Shown here: positions 40,471 through 46,769 of the stretch, one piece after another | Layout: each line of letters starts with the position of its first letter | How positions within the stretch are numbered: position 1 is the stretch's first letter | Assembly: GCF_019802085.1 (NCBI RefSeq) | Contig: NZ_JAHVHV010000004.1 | Span: forward strand, 1-64,000 | DNA: 64,000 nt | DNA from: Ferrimonas balearica | GTDB lineage: Bacteria; Pseudomonadota; Gammaproteobacteria; Enterobacterales; Shewanellaceae | Direction: 5' to 3' | Program-made: the position numbers and the translations under genes | The notes under the pieces: generated by a model | The model's input: the letters and a program-made list of their open reading frames with translations, nothing else | What the model was told of the DNA's origin: nothing | Database searches by the model: none

Positions 40471-40818
40471 ATGAGTCTGATGAACATGCCGTTTGTGGAC
40501 ACCGGCTTCGATACCGGCCTGCACGTGGTGGCGTCGGTGGTGATGCTGGGCACCCTGGCCGCCATCGGCTACGGGTTCTGGAAATTCCACGAGCTGCCCA
40601 TCAACAAGGCCCACAAGCGCCAGCATCAGCAACTGGGGCTCATCACTGCGCTCACCTGGATCGGCTTTCTCTGGCACTGGGTCTGGGTGTTGGCGGTGAT
40701 CCTCGCCTTCCTCGACGGCGAGCAGGCCCTGCGCCGGATCCGCGACATCTGGCGCGAGCCGGTGGCGGCCAAATCTCCCCCCCACAACGACACCACCGAG
40801 GAGGTCGACCATGCTTGA
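40471..40818 (+). CDS. DUF3302-like inner-membrane protein (YiaW-like)
   Basis: A 115-residue protein with two or three membrane helices (VVASVVMLGTLAAIGYGFW; LGLITALTWIGFLWHWVWVLAVILAF). A conserved cytoplasmic motif FHELPINKAHKRQH resembles the HDIPY...KKRNH segment of E. coli YiaW, also encoded next to an HlyD-like gene (yiaV). It overlaps the downstream HlyD gene (ATGCTTGA), so they are coupled. Function unknown. Confidence 0.75.
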   Translation: MSLMNMPFVDTGFDTGLHVVASVVMLGTLAAIGYGFWKFHELPINKAHKRQHQQLGLITALTWIGFLWHWVWVLAVILAFLDGEQALRRIRDIWREPVAAKSPPHNDTTEEVDHA

Positions 40819-42034
40819 AGGCTTGGCCGTCTGGGCCCTGTTCATCTACCTGCTGCGTTTGGTTGGGATGCCCTGGAACGCCTTTACCAAAGGGTTTGCC
40901 TACCTGGGGGGCACCGCCTGGCTGCTGTTTGTCTGGGCCGGCCTCATCAACTTCACCCCCATGGACGTCTCCGGCGGCTCGGTGGTGCAGTCGCCCCACA
41001 TCCAGCTGCGTCCGGGCTCCTCCCAGATCCAGGGGCACGTGAGCGCCATCCACATCGAGCCCAACCAACGCCTGAACAAGGGCCAGCTGGTGTACGAGCT
41101 GGAGGATGAGGTGTACCGCATCGCGGTCAACAAGGAGCGGGTCAACCTGGAGGCCCGTCAGGTGGCCCGCCAGAGCGCCCTGGAGGACGTCGCCATCGCC
41201 ATCAGCGAACACCAGGCGGCACTGAAGGACATCACCATCACCGAGAACCGGATCACCGCTGCCGAGGAGGACCTGCACTGGAAACAGAGCACCCTGCGCC
41301 GCTTCGAGGAGCAGAACGCCGCGGTGGCCCACACCGTGACCGAGAGCCAGTTCGACGAGCAGCGCAACGCCGTGGCCGCCGCCGAGGCCCAGCTTACCGC
41401 CCTGCGCTCCCAGTTGGAGAAGGACAGGGTCAACGCCGAGAAGGCGCGGCTGGACATCGACAAGCGCAAGCTGCAGGCCAAAAGCGCCGAGGCGGACATC
41501 GCCACCGCCGAGGAGCAGCTGGCCCAGGCCCAGTGGAACCTGGACCAGACCCGGGTGCACGCCCCCACGGACGGCTACGTCACCAACTTCCTGCTGCGGG
41601 AGGGTCAGCTGGTCTCCCGGGTGCCGCGGCTGCAGATGTACACCGATGAGAAGTACGTGCTGATGCGGGTCAACCACCAGGCGATCCGCAACGTCAAGGT
41701 GGGACAGATGGCGGAGTTTGCCTCCCCGGTCTATCCCGGCAAGGTGTTCCAGGCCGAGGTGGAGGGGATCGTCGAAGCCACCGGCGAGGCCCAGGGCCGG
41801 CTGGTGGCCCTGGAGGACAACGTCCGCCAGACCACCGGGGCCAACGTGCAGAACAAGCACCACTTCGTCCGTCTGAAGCTGACCGAGCCGGAAGGCTACG
41901 ACATCCCGGTGGGGGCCGTGGGCCTGGCCTGGATCAGCGGCGAGAAGCCCATCGCCTTCCTCGGCTTCCTGGACGTGATCCGCGGCATCATCATCCGGAT
42001 GAAAGCCCAGATCTACTTCCTCTACTCGCTCTGA
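40811..42034 (+). CDS. HlyD-family membrane fusion protein (YiaV/EmrA-like)
   Basis: A 407-residue periplasmic adaptor anchored by N-terminal helices (LAVWALFIYLLRLVGM, YLGGTAWLLFVWAGLINF). Split lipoyl/biotinyl-like halves: GHVSAIHIEPNQRLNKGQLVYELED and VHAPTDGYVTNFLLREGQLV. A long coiled coil lies between (about 115-245, with three helical stretches rich in A/E/Q), then a beta-barrel domain. No inner-membrane transporter (MFS, RND, ABC) or outer-membrane TolC-like gene is adjacent; its only partner here is the DUF3302 protein. Probably a stress or export function under the divergent AraC regulator. Confidence 0.87.
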   Translation: MLEGLAVWALFIYLLRLVGMPWNAFTKGFAYLGGTAWLLFVWAGLINFTPMDVSGGSVVQSPHIQLRPGSSQIQGHVSAIHIEPNQRLNKGQLVYELEDEVYRIAVNKERVNLEARQVARQSALEDVAIAISEHQAALKDITITENRITAAEEDLHWKQSTLRRFEEQNAAVAHTVTESQFDEQRNAVAAAEAQLTALRSQLEKDRVNAEKARLDIDKRKLQAKSAEADIATAEEQLAQAQWNLDQTRVHAPTDGYVTNFLLREGQLVSRVPRLQMYTDEKYVLMRVNHQAIRNVKVGQMAEFASPVYPGKVFQAEVEGIVEATGEAQGRLVALEDNVRQTTGANVQNKHHFVRLKLTEPEGYDIPVGAVGLAWISGEKPIAFLGFLDVIRGIIIRMKAQIYFLYSL

Positions 42035-42040
42035 GCCTAA

Positions 42041-42069
42041 ACGCCCGCTTCGCCGGGCGTTTTTTTTTG
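42041..42069 (+). terminator. Terminator after the HlyD gene
   Basis: ACGCCCG-CTTC-GCCGGGCGT-type stem followed by TTTTTTTT. Confidence 0.92.
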
Positions 42070-42118
42070 CTCCCGCTGGGGCTACAGTGAAGCGGTCCCC
42101 ATGGTGAAGGAGGTCTGA

Positions 42119-43003
42119 GTGCGCATTCTGCTGAACGGAAAGAAAGCCGGCCTGGAGCCGGTGCGCCAGGCGATCCTGGCCGCCCGCCAGGAGGGGCCGG
42201 TGGAGGTGCGGGTCACCTGGGAGGGGGGCGACATCGACCGGCTGGTGGCCGAGGCGATCGACCAGGGCTGCGCCCGCCTGGTGGCCGGCGGTGGCGATGG
42301 CACGGTCAACGAGGTGGTCTCGGCGCTGATGGCCTACCCCGAGGCCCAGCGGCCGGAGCTGGCCCTGCTGCCCCTGGGCACCGCCAACGACTTTGCCACC
42401 GCCTGTCAGATCCCCACCGAGCCCGGCGCCGCCCTGGCCCTGGCTCAACGCGGCCAAGCGGTCCCCGTCGACGCCGTCCAGGCCAACGCGCGCCATTTTA
42501 TCAACATGGCCACAGGGGGCTTCGGCGCCCAGATCACCGCCACCACGCCCATCGCGCTGAAAAACTTCCTCGGGGGCGGCGCCTACACCCTCAACGGCCT
42601 GTTGCAGGCGCTGCGGTTCGAGCCCTACCAGGGCACCCTGGAGACCCCCATGGGGCGGCTGGAGGGCGCCACCATCGTCGGGGCCATCGGCAACGGCCCC
42701 CAGGCCGGCGGCGGCCAGGTGCTCTGCCCCCAGGCCAAGATCGACGACGGACTGTTGGAGGTGGTGGCCCTGATGGCGTTTCCGCCCAACGAGCTGGACC
42801 GGGTGCTGCAGGGGATCCGCCAGCCCAGTGCCGACCACCCCTACGTCAAGGCGTTTCGGGTCCCCTGGGCCGAGTACCGGGGGGCCGATCCCATGCCCAT
42901 CAACCTCGATGGTGAGCCCATGCGCGCCCCCAGCATCCGCTTCCAGTGCCACCCCGGCGCCATCCGCCTGGTGCTGCCCCGGGGCTGCCCTCTTTTAAGC
43001 TGA
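42119..43003 (+). CDS. yegS: YegS-like lipid (diacylglycerol-type) kinase
   Basis: A 294-residue DAGK-catalytic-domain protein. GTG start at 42119 placed 5 nt after AAGGAGG. Motifs: MRILLNGKK, nucleotide loop VAGGGDGTVNEVVSAL, LLPLGTANDFA, and INMATGGFGAQIT; the C-terminal domain ends with NLDGEPM. E. coli YegS phosphorylates phosphatidylglycerol in vitro; the true substrate here is not known. Confidence 0.92.
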   Translation: MRILLNGKKAGLEPVRQAILAARQEGPVEVRVTWEGGDIDRLVAEAIDQGCARLVAGGGDGTVNEVVSALMAYPEAQRPELALLPLGTANDFATACQIPTEPGAALALAQRGQAVPVDAVQANARHFINMATGGFGAQITATTPIALKNFLGGGAYTLNGLLQALRFEPYQGTLETPMGRLEGATIVGAIGNGPQAGGGQVLCPQAKIDDGLLEVVALMAFPPNELDRVLQGIRQPSADHPYVKAFRVPWAEYRGADPMPINLDGEPMRAPSIRFQCHPGAIRLVLPRGCPLLS

Positions 43004-43018
43004 TAAAGATTGAGCCCA

Positions 43019-43050
43019 TAAAAAACGCCGCCCCGAGGGCGGCGTTTTTC
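43019..43050. terminator. Bidirectional terminator, yegS / mtr
   Basis: AAAAACGCCGCCC-CGA-GGGCGGCGTTTTT, a 13-bp stem between converging genes. Confidence 0.95.
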
Positions 43051-43063
43051 ATTGCGTGGGCGC

Positions 43064-44326
43064 TTAGCCGAACTTGGGCAGCAGACCGAACTGGTTCACC
43101 ACCTCCACCAGCACCGCCAGCAGACCGAAGCCCAGCACCAGGTTCAGGCGCAGGCTGCCCCCGGCGGTCTGGAAGCCGGCAGTCTGGCCGCGCTGGCGCT
43201 GCACCCGGGCCATCAGCGGCGGCAGCACCAGCACGAAGATGGAGGCGGCCAGGGCCGCGTAGCCGATGGCGGTGATGAAGCCGTGGGGGAACAAGCCACC
43301 CAGGATCATCGGCGGCAGGAAGGTAATGGCGCCGGCGATGGCGGTGCTCTTGGTGCTGTCGTCCAGCTTGAACCAGTCCTTCACAAGGTCCACCAGACCC
43401 AGGGCCACACCGAGGAAGGAGCTGGCCAGGGCCAGGTTGCCGAACAGGATCAGGGCCGCTTCCACCCCGGAGACGTCGGTGGATTGACCCACGGCACCGA
43501 TCAGGGTGGCGACGTTGCCGCCCTGGGCGATGATCTGGCTGAACTGGTCACGGGGCACGTTGCCCATGATGGCCAGCTGCCAGAACACGTACACCAGCAT
43601 GGTCAGCATGGTGCCCACCAGGATCGCCATCCGCACACGGCGAGCGTCCTTACGGTAGTGCTTCACCAGCGAAGGCACGGTGCCGTGGAAACCGAAGCTG
43701 GTCACCAGCACCGGTATCGCCAGCCACAGGTAGGGGGCGGTCTCCCCCATGCCGATCTCGGGGAACAGCAGTTCGACGGAGGCGTTGCCCGCCAGCATGG
43801 AGGTGGAGCCGAAGAAGGTCAGCACCATGCCGCCCAGCATGATGGTGCTCACCCGGTCCACCGCCCGGCTGCCCAGCAGCACGATGCCCCCGAACACGGC
43901 ACCGAACAGCAGCGCCGAGCTGCTCTGGGACAGCTCCATGCCCAGGGTGTTGGCGGCGGTCTGGCTTACCACAGAGCTGCCACCGGAGATGTAGGCGTAG
44001 AGCAGGATAAAGCAGACGAAGGCCACGGTGCCGGTGGCGAACAGCTTGCCCACCTTACCCAGGGTGTCCTCAGCGATGGTGGAGTAGCTGGCGCCGTCGC
44101 GGTAGTGCTGGCTGGCCTCCGCCAGGTAGAGACTGGAGGAGTAGGCACAGAACCAGCAAAAGGCCAGCAACACCAAAGACCAGCCAAACCACATGCCGGC
44201 GCTGTACACCGGAAGGGCAAACATGCCGGCACCGATGGAGGTGCCGGCCACGATCATGGCGCCACCGAGGATCCCCGGTAGGCGCGCGTCTTGGGCTTTG
44301 GTAGAAACCGCTGCTGCATCAGACAT
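43064..44326 (-). CDS. mtr: Tryptophan permease, HAAAP family (Mtr-like)
   Basis: A 420-residue inner-membrane transporter with 11 helices. GGAMIVAGTSIGAGMFALPV and SFGFHGTVPSLVKHY are HAAAP signatures. It follows E. coli Mtr more closely than TyrP, for example WFCAYSS, LLYAYISG, QLAIMGNVPRDQF, FLGVALGLVDLV, GLLFPHGFITAIGYA and the C-terminal NLLPKFG. It lies 17 nt after trpR and there is no terminator between, so expression is probably under the same trp operator. Confidence 0.88.
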   Translation of the reverse strand: MSDAAAVSTKAQDARLPGILGGAMIVAGTSIGAGMFALPVYSAGMWFGWSLVLLAFCWFCAYSSSLYLAEASQHYRDGASYSTIAEDTLGKVGKLFATGTVAFVCFILLYAYISGGSSVVSQTAANTLGMELSQSSSALLFGAVFGGIVLLGSRAVDRVSTIMLGGMVLTFFGSTSMLAGNASVELLFPEIGMGETAPYLWLAIPVLVTSFGFHGTVPSLVKHYRKDARRVRMAILVGTMLTMLVYVFWQLAIMGNVPRDQFSQIIAQGGNVATLIGAVGQSTDVSGVEAALILFGNLALASSFLGVALGLVDLVKDWFKLDDSTKSTAIAGAITFLPPMILGGLFPHGFITAIGYAALAASIFVLVLPPLMARVQRQRGQTAGFQTAGGSLRLNLVLGFGLLAVLVEVVNQFGLLPKFG

Positions 44327-44343
44327 CTGTGGAACTCCAGTCG

Positions 44344-44640
44344 TTATTGTTCTTGTTGGGGGGAAAGGATCAGCCGGCGCAGTGCATCGCGCTCCGCTTC
44401 GGCCATGGACTTGAGGTTATTGGAGGCCCGGGTGATGGTGGCGATGCTCACCCCCAGGGTTGCGGCGATCTGGCGCTGGCTGAGCTCGCCGGCCAACAAC
44501 GCCCGGAACACCGCCAAGCGTCCGCCGATCGCCTCGCGCTCGTCGTGGCTGAGCAAGAGCCCCAGCAGGGCTGCCGTCTCCGGCTCCGAACGCGGCGCTG
44601 AGACCAGGCTTAACACCTCTTGCCACCGGGTTTGCATCAT
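44344..44640 (-). CDS. trpR: Trp operon repressor TrpR
   Basis: A 98-residue tryptophan-binding repressor. The core SHDEREAIGGRLAVFRALLAGELSQRQIAATLGVSIATITRASNNLK (two helices plus HTH, quoted here as one continuous region at about 31-77) is unmistakable; read it as LLLSHDEREAIGGRL then QRQIAATLGVSIATITR. GGAGG is 6 nt before the first ATG at 44640; the second ATG at 44637 is an alternative. It precedes mtr. The promoter carries a matching operator, so TrpR should repress itself and the permease when tryptophan is plentiful. Confidence 0.95.
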   Translation of the reverse strand: MMQTRWQEVLSLVSAPRSEPETAALLGLLLSHDEREAIGGRLAVFRALLAGELSQRQIAATLGVSIATITRASNNLKSMAEAERDALRRLILSPQQEQ

Positions 44641-44657
44641 TCACTGCCTCCAATACC

Positions 44658-44675
44658 GTACTGGCGTCGCAGTAC
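44658..44675. promoter_or_regulatory. trp operator in the trpR-mtr promoter
   Basis: GTACTGGCGTCGCAGTAC: outer arms GTACT/AGTAC spaced by 8 nt, exactly the geometry of the trp operator GTACTAGTTAACTAGTAC. It overlaps the likely transcription start. Confidence 0.75.
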
Positions 44676-44678
44676 ACC

Positions 44679-44706
44679 ATTACACTCAGGAGGGCGCCAT
44701 CCCCAA
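44679..44706 (-). promoter_or_regulatory. Candidate trpR-mtr promoter
   Basis: Minus strand TTGGGG (44706-44701), 16-nt spacer, TGTAAT (44684-44679). The operator at 44658-44675 begins 4 nt downstream of the -10. Confidence 0.55.
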
Positions 44707-44819
44707 CCGAACAAAGCGTGAGGGCCATCACAACATTCGGTTACCAGCGCCCTCTGGTGCCTGTCGGATGCTTACTTTACAATCAGCGCGTTACTTCCGA
44801 TAACAACAAGGACGACATC

Positions 44820-45272
44820 ATGAAACGCACGTTGCTGGCTCTTTCCCTGGCCCTGGCCTCCACCACCGCCGCCGCCGAGGGCGCCTTCGACACCGCCCAG
44901 GACGCCATCGACTACCGCCAGGCCGCCTTTGGCCTGATCAAGGAGAACTTCTCCGACATGTGGGCGATGATGAAAAAGAAGAAGCCCATGGACGAAAAGG
45001 CGTTTGCCCAGCGCGCTCAACACCTGGCGCTGCTCTCCCAGATCCCCTTCACCGGCTTCAAGGTGGACGGCTCCGATAAGGGCGACACCAGCGCGCTGCC
45101 GGCGATCTGGCAGGAGTGGGACGAGTTTGAAGCCAAGGCCGGTGCCTTCCAGATGGCCACCGAGCGCCTCGCCGCGGTGGCCGACAGCGGCAACGCCGAC
45201 GACATCAAGAAGGCCTTCGGCGCCGTGGGCAAAACCTGCAAGGGCTGCCACGACGACTTCAAAGCCGAGTAA
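44820..45272 (+). CDS. Cytochrome c' (class II cytochrome c)
   Basis: A 150-residue periplasmic cytochrome. The ATG at 44820 gives signal peptide MKRTLLALSLALASTTAAAE. Mature part is a four-helix bundle with Tyr/Arg-Gln RQAAFGLIKENFSDMWAMM at the start and the heme site CKGCHDDFKAE at the C-terminus, the class II arrangement. Cytochromes c' bind NO and CO; c-556 relatives act as electron carriers. It converges with the cytochrome b561 gene, a plausible redox partner. Confidence 0.92.
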   Translation: MKRTLLALSLALASTTAAAEGAFDTAQDAIDYRQAAFGLIKENFSDMWAMMKKKKPMDEKAFAQRAQHLALLSQIPFTGFKVDGSDKGDTSALPAIWQEWDEFEAKAGAFQMATERLAAVADSGNADDIKKAFGAVGKTCKGCHDDFKAE

Positions 45273-45285
45273 GCGAACGGACACG

Positions 45286-45315
45286 AAAAAGGGCGGCCAC
45301 TGGCCGCCCTTTTTG
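45286..45315. terminator. Bidirectional terminator, cytochrome c' / cytochrome b561
   Basis: AAAAAGGGCGGCC-ACT-GGCCGCCCTTTTT between converging genes. Confidence 0.93.
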
Positions 45316-45326
45316 CGCGCTCAATC

Positions 45327-45968
45327 TCACCACAGCGGCCAGATCAAACCCCAGCCCAGGCCGGCCATCAGCACCAGCAGCACCAGCCAGGCCGGCGTGG
45401 TGGTCACCATCTTCGGCGCCTCGGCACCGCCCCGGCGATAACCGGTGATCATCGCCGCCACCAGGGGGGTGCCCTTGAGGCGGTACACCAGCAACGCGGT
45501 CAGATGCAGGCCGACGGCCGCGAGGATCAGGTTGAAATTCTGCTTGTGCAGCCAGGTCAGCCAGGAGGCGGTGTCGCTGCTGACGTAGCTGTAGAGGGGG
45601 CCTTCGGTGAGGATGTCGTCGGTGGCGAACAGGCCGCTGACCAACTGTGTCAGCAGCAACGTCAGCATCACCACCACCATATAGGCGCCGGCGGGGTTGT
45701 GGCCCGGATGGGGATCCCGCTGCTGCTTCCAGGATTTGAGGTAGTCAAAGACCTGTCGAGGGCCACGAACGAACTGGCTGAAACGGGCGGTTTCGCTGCC
45801 AAACAGGCCCCAGAACAGACGCGTCATCAGCAGAGCCAGCAGCAGGTAGGCGAAGCTTTGGTGCCACTCCATCTCGCCCTGCTCACCGCTCCACCAGCAC
45901 AGCGGCAACAGGATGACCATTCCCCAGTGACAGACCCTGACCACCTTGTCCCACACCTGGATTTTCAC
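45327..45968 (-). CDS. Cytochrome b561-family membrane protein
   Basis: A 213-residue di-heme membrane cytochrome. GTG start at 45968 follows GAGGAG by 6-7 nt; upstream in-frame sequence to 46109 is hydrophilic and not family-like. Histidines in RVCHWGMV, EWHQSFAYLLL, WLHKQNFN and VGLHLTALLVYRLKG fit the four heme ligands on helices. This type (Cytb_N/YdhU-like) often serves as membrane electron donor to periplasmic c-type cytochromes, consistent with its convergent neighbour. Confidence 0.87.
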   Translation of the reverse strand: MKIQVWDKVVRVCHWGMVILLPLCWWSGEQGEMEWHQSFAYLLLALLMTRLFWGLFGSETARFSQFVRGPRQVFDYLKSWKQQRDPHPGHNPAGAYMVVVMLTLLLTQLVSGLFATDDILTEGPLYSYVSSDTASWLTWLHKQNFNLILAAVGLHLTALLVYRLKGTPLVAAMITGYRRGGAEAPKMVTTTPAWLVLLVLMAGLGWGLIWPLW

Positions 45969-46185
45969 GCCAACTCCTCTGTGCCCGTCCGTAGTTATCC
46001 GACCCAGTTTGCACCCGAAAAGTGTGATCTGACAAGGCTTCGAAGGGGTTTTTCCGTCCCTTTGTGACTGGTTGCACAGGCTTTGAACAAACAGACATCG
46101 GGGTGACACAAATCACTTTTTGCCACCCAGTTGCGGCGGTAATCTGAAATCGAAGTTAGAGAAAGGTCAACAAAGGGGAACCTGT

Positions 46186-46518
46186 ATGCGCATTGAGATC
46201 ACCAGCAAACCCGTCAGTGTTACCGACTCCATCCGTCACCGGGTCCAGGCGAAATTCGAGAAGCTGGCCCGCCACGACATCCCCCTGTTAAACCCCCACG
46301 TCATGATCGGTAAAGAGGGGCAGGAGTATCAGGTGGAAGCCACGGTAGCCATCCCCTCGGGTCAACTGGTCGCCACAGGTCAGCACACAGACATGTATGT
46401 GGCCATCAATCAGATGGGACAGAAACTGGAGCGCCAGCTCAACAAGCAGTCGGCCAAGGAAACCGCCCGCCGTCACGACCGCACCAACATCGAGACACCG
46501 GACTCCGAAGCGGCCTGA
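46186..46518 (+). CDS. raiA: Ribosome-associated inhibitor A (HPF/RaiA family)
   Basis: A 110-residue short HPF/YfiA-type protein that binds the 30S decoding centre and silences ribosomes in stress or stationary phase. Start at 46186 after AAAGGGG; MRIEITSKPVSVTDSIRHRV is the family start, and EYQVEATVAIPSGQLVATGQH and DMYVAINQMGQKLERQLNK are conserved. A C-terminal tail (DRTNIETPDSEAA) is like RaiA. In E. coli raiA also precedes pheL-pheA, which supports RaiA over Hpf. Confidence 0.93.
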   Translation: MRIEITSKPVSVTDSIRHRVQAKFEKLARHDIPLLNPHVMIGKEGQEYQVEATVAIPSGQLVATGQHTDMYVAINQMGQKLERQLNKQSAKETARRHDRTNIETPDSEAA

Positions 46519-46544
46519 GGGTCGCCCCATCATCCCGACACCCG

Positions 46545-46569
46545 CACCCGCCTCGGCGGGTGTTTTTTT
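46545..46569 (+). terminator. raiA terminator
   Basis: CACCCGCC-TC-GGCGGGTG followed by TTTTTTT. Confidence 0.92.
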
Positions 46570-46573
46570 GGCC

Positions 46574-46602
46574 TTGACACCCTGAGCCGCCAGCCTTTAG
46601 TG
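46574..46602 (+). promoter_or_regulatory. Candidate pheL-pheA promoter
   Basis: TTGACA (46574-46579) with a weak -10 (TTTAGT, 16 nt, or TTAGTG, 17 nt). If used, transcription would begin only a few bases before the pheL ATG, leaving almost no 5' leader. Confidence 0.5.
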
Positions 46603-46610
46603 TGAAGGGC

Positions 46611-46685
46611 ATGAAACGGATCCCCACTTTCTTTATCTTCTTTTTTCGCAGCCTGTCCCCAGGAGGCGGTTTCAGCGCGAGATAA
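46611..46685 (+). CDS. pheL: phe operon leader peptide
   Basis: A 24-codon frame MKRIPTFFIFFFRSLSPGGG ending FSAR-stop. Five of six codons 7-12 are Phe (TTC TTT ATC TTC TTT TTT) and a sixth Phe is near the end. E. coli PheL is [15 protein letters not shown], so start and Phe run are clearly homologous, with a longer tail here. A terminator follows at 46704. GAAGGG lies very close to the ATG. Confidence 0.92.
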   Translation: MKRIPTFFIFFFRSLSPGGGFSAR

Positions 46686-46703
46686 AGAAAGTCGCGAAAC
46701 CAG

Positions 46704-46730
46704 AAGGCCTCCCCAACGGGAGGCCTTTTT
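46704..46730 (+). terminator. pheA attenuator
   Basis: AAGGCCTCCC-CAAC-GGGAGGCCTT then TTT: a 10-bp stem between pheL and pheA. GGAGGC inside the end of pheL (about 46663-46668) is complementary to GCCTCC of the ascending arm, giving an antiterminator option. Confidence 0.88.
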
Positions 46731-46769
46731 GCTTGTGGGCCACCAGTCATTAACGTAAGGAACCAGTCG

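Noticed and set aside
40652-42952. 766-codon minus-strand frame across the HlyD and yegS genes
   Set aside because: Antisense of two well-supported genes; reads through a terminator and has no family features.
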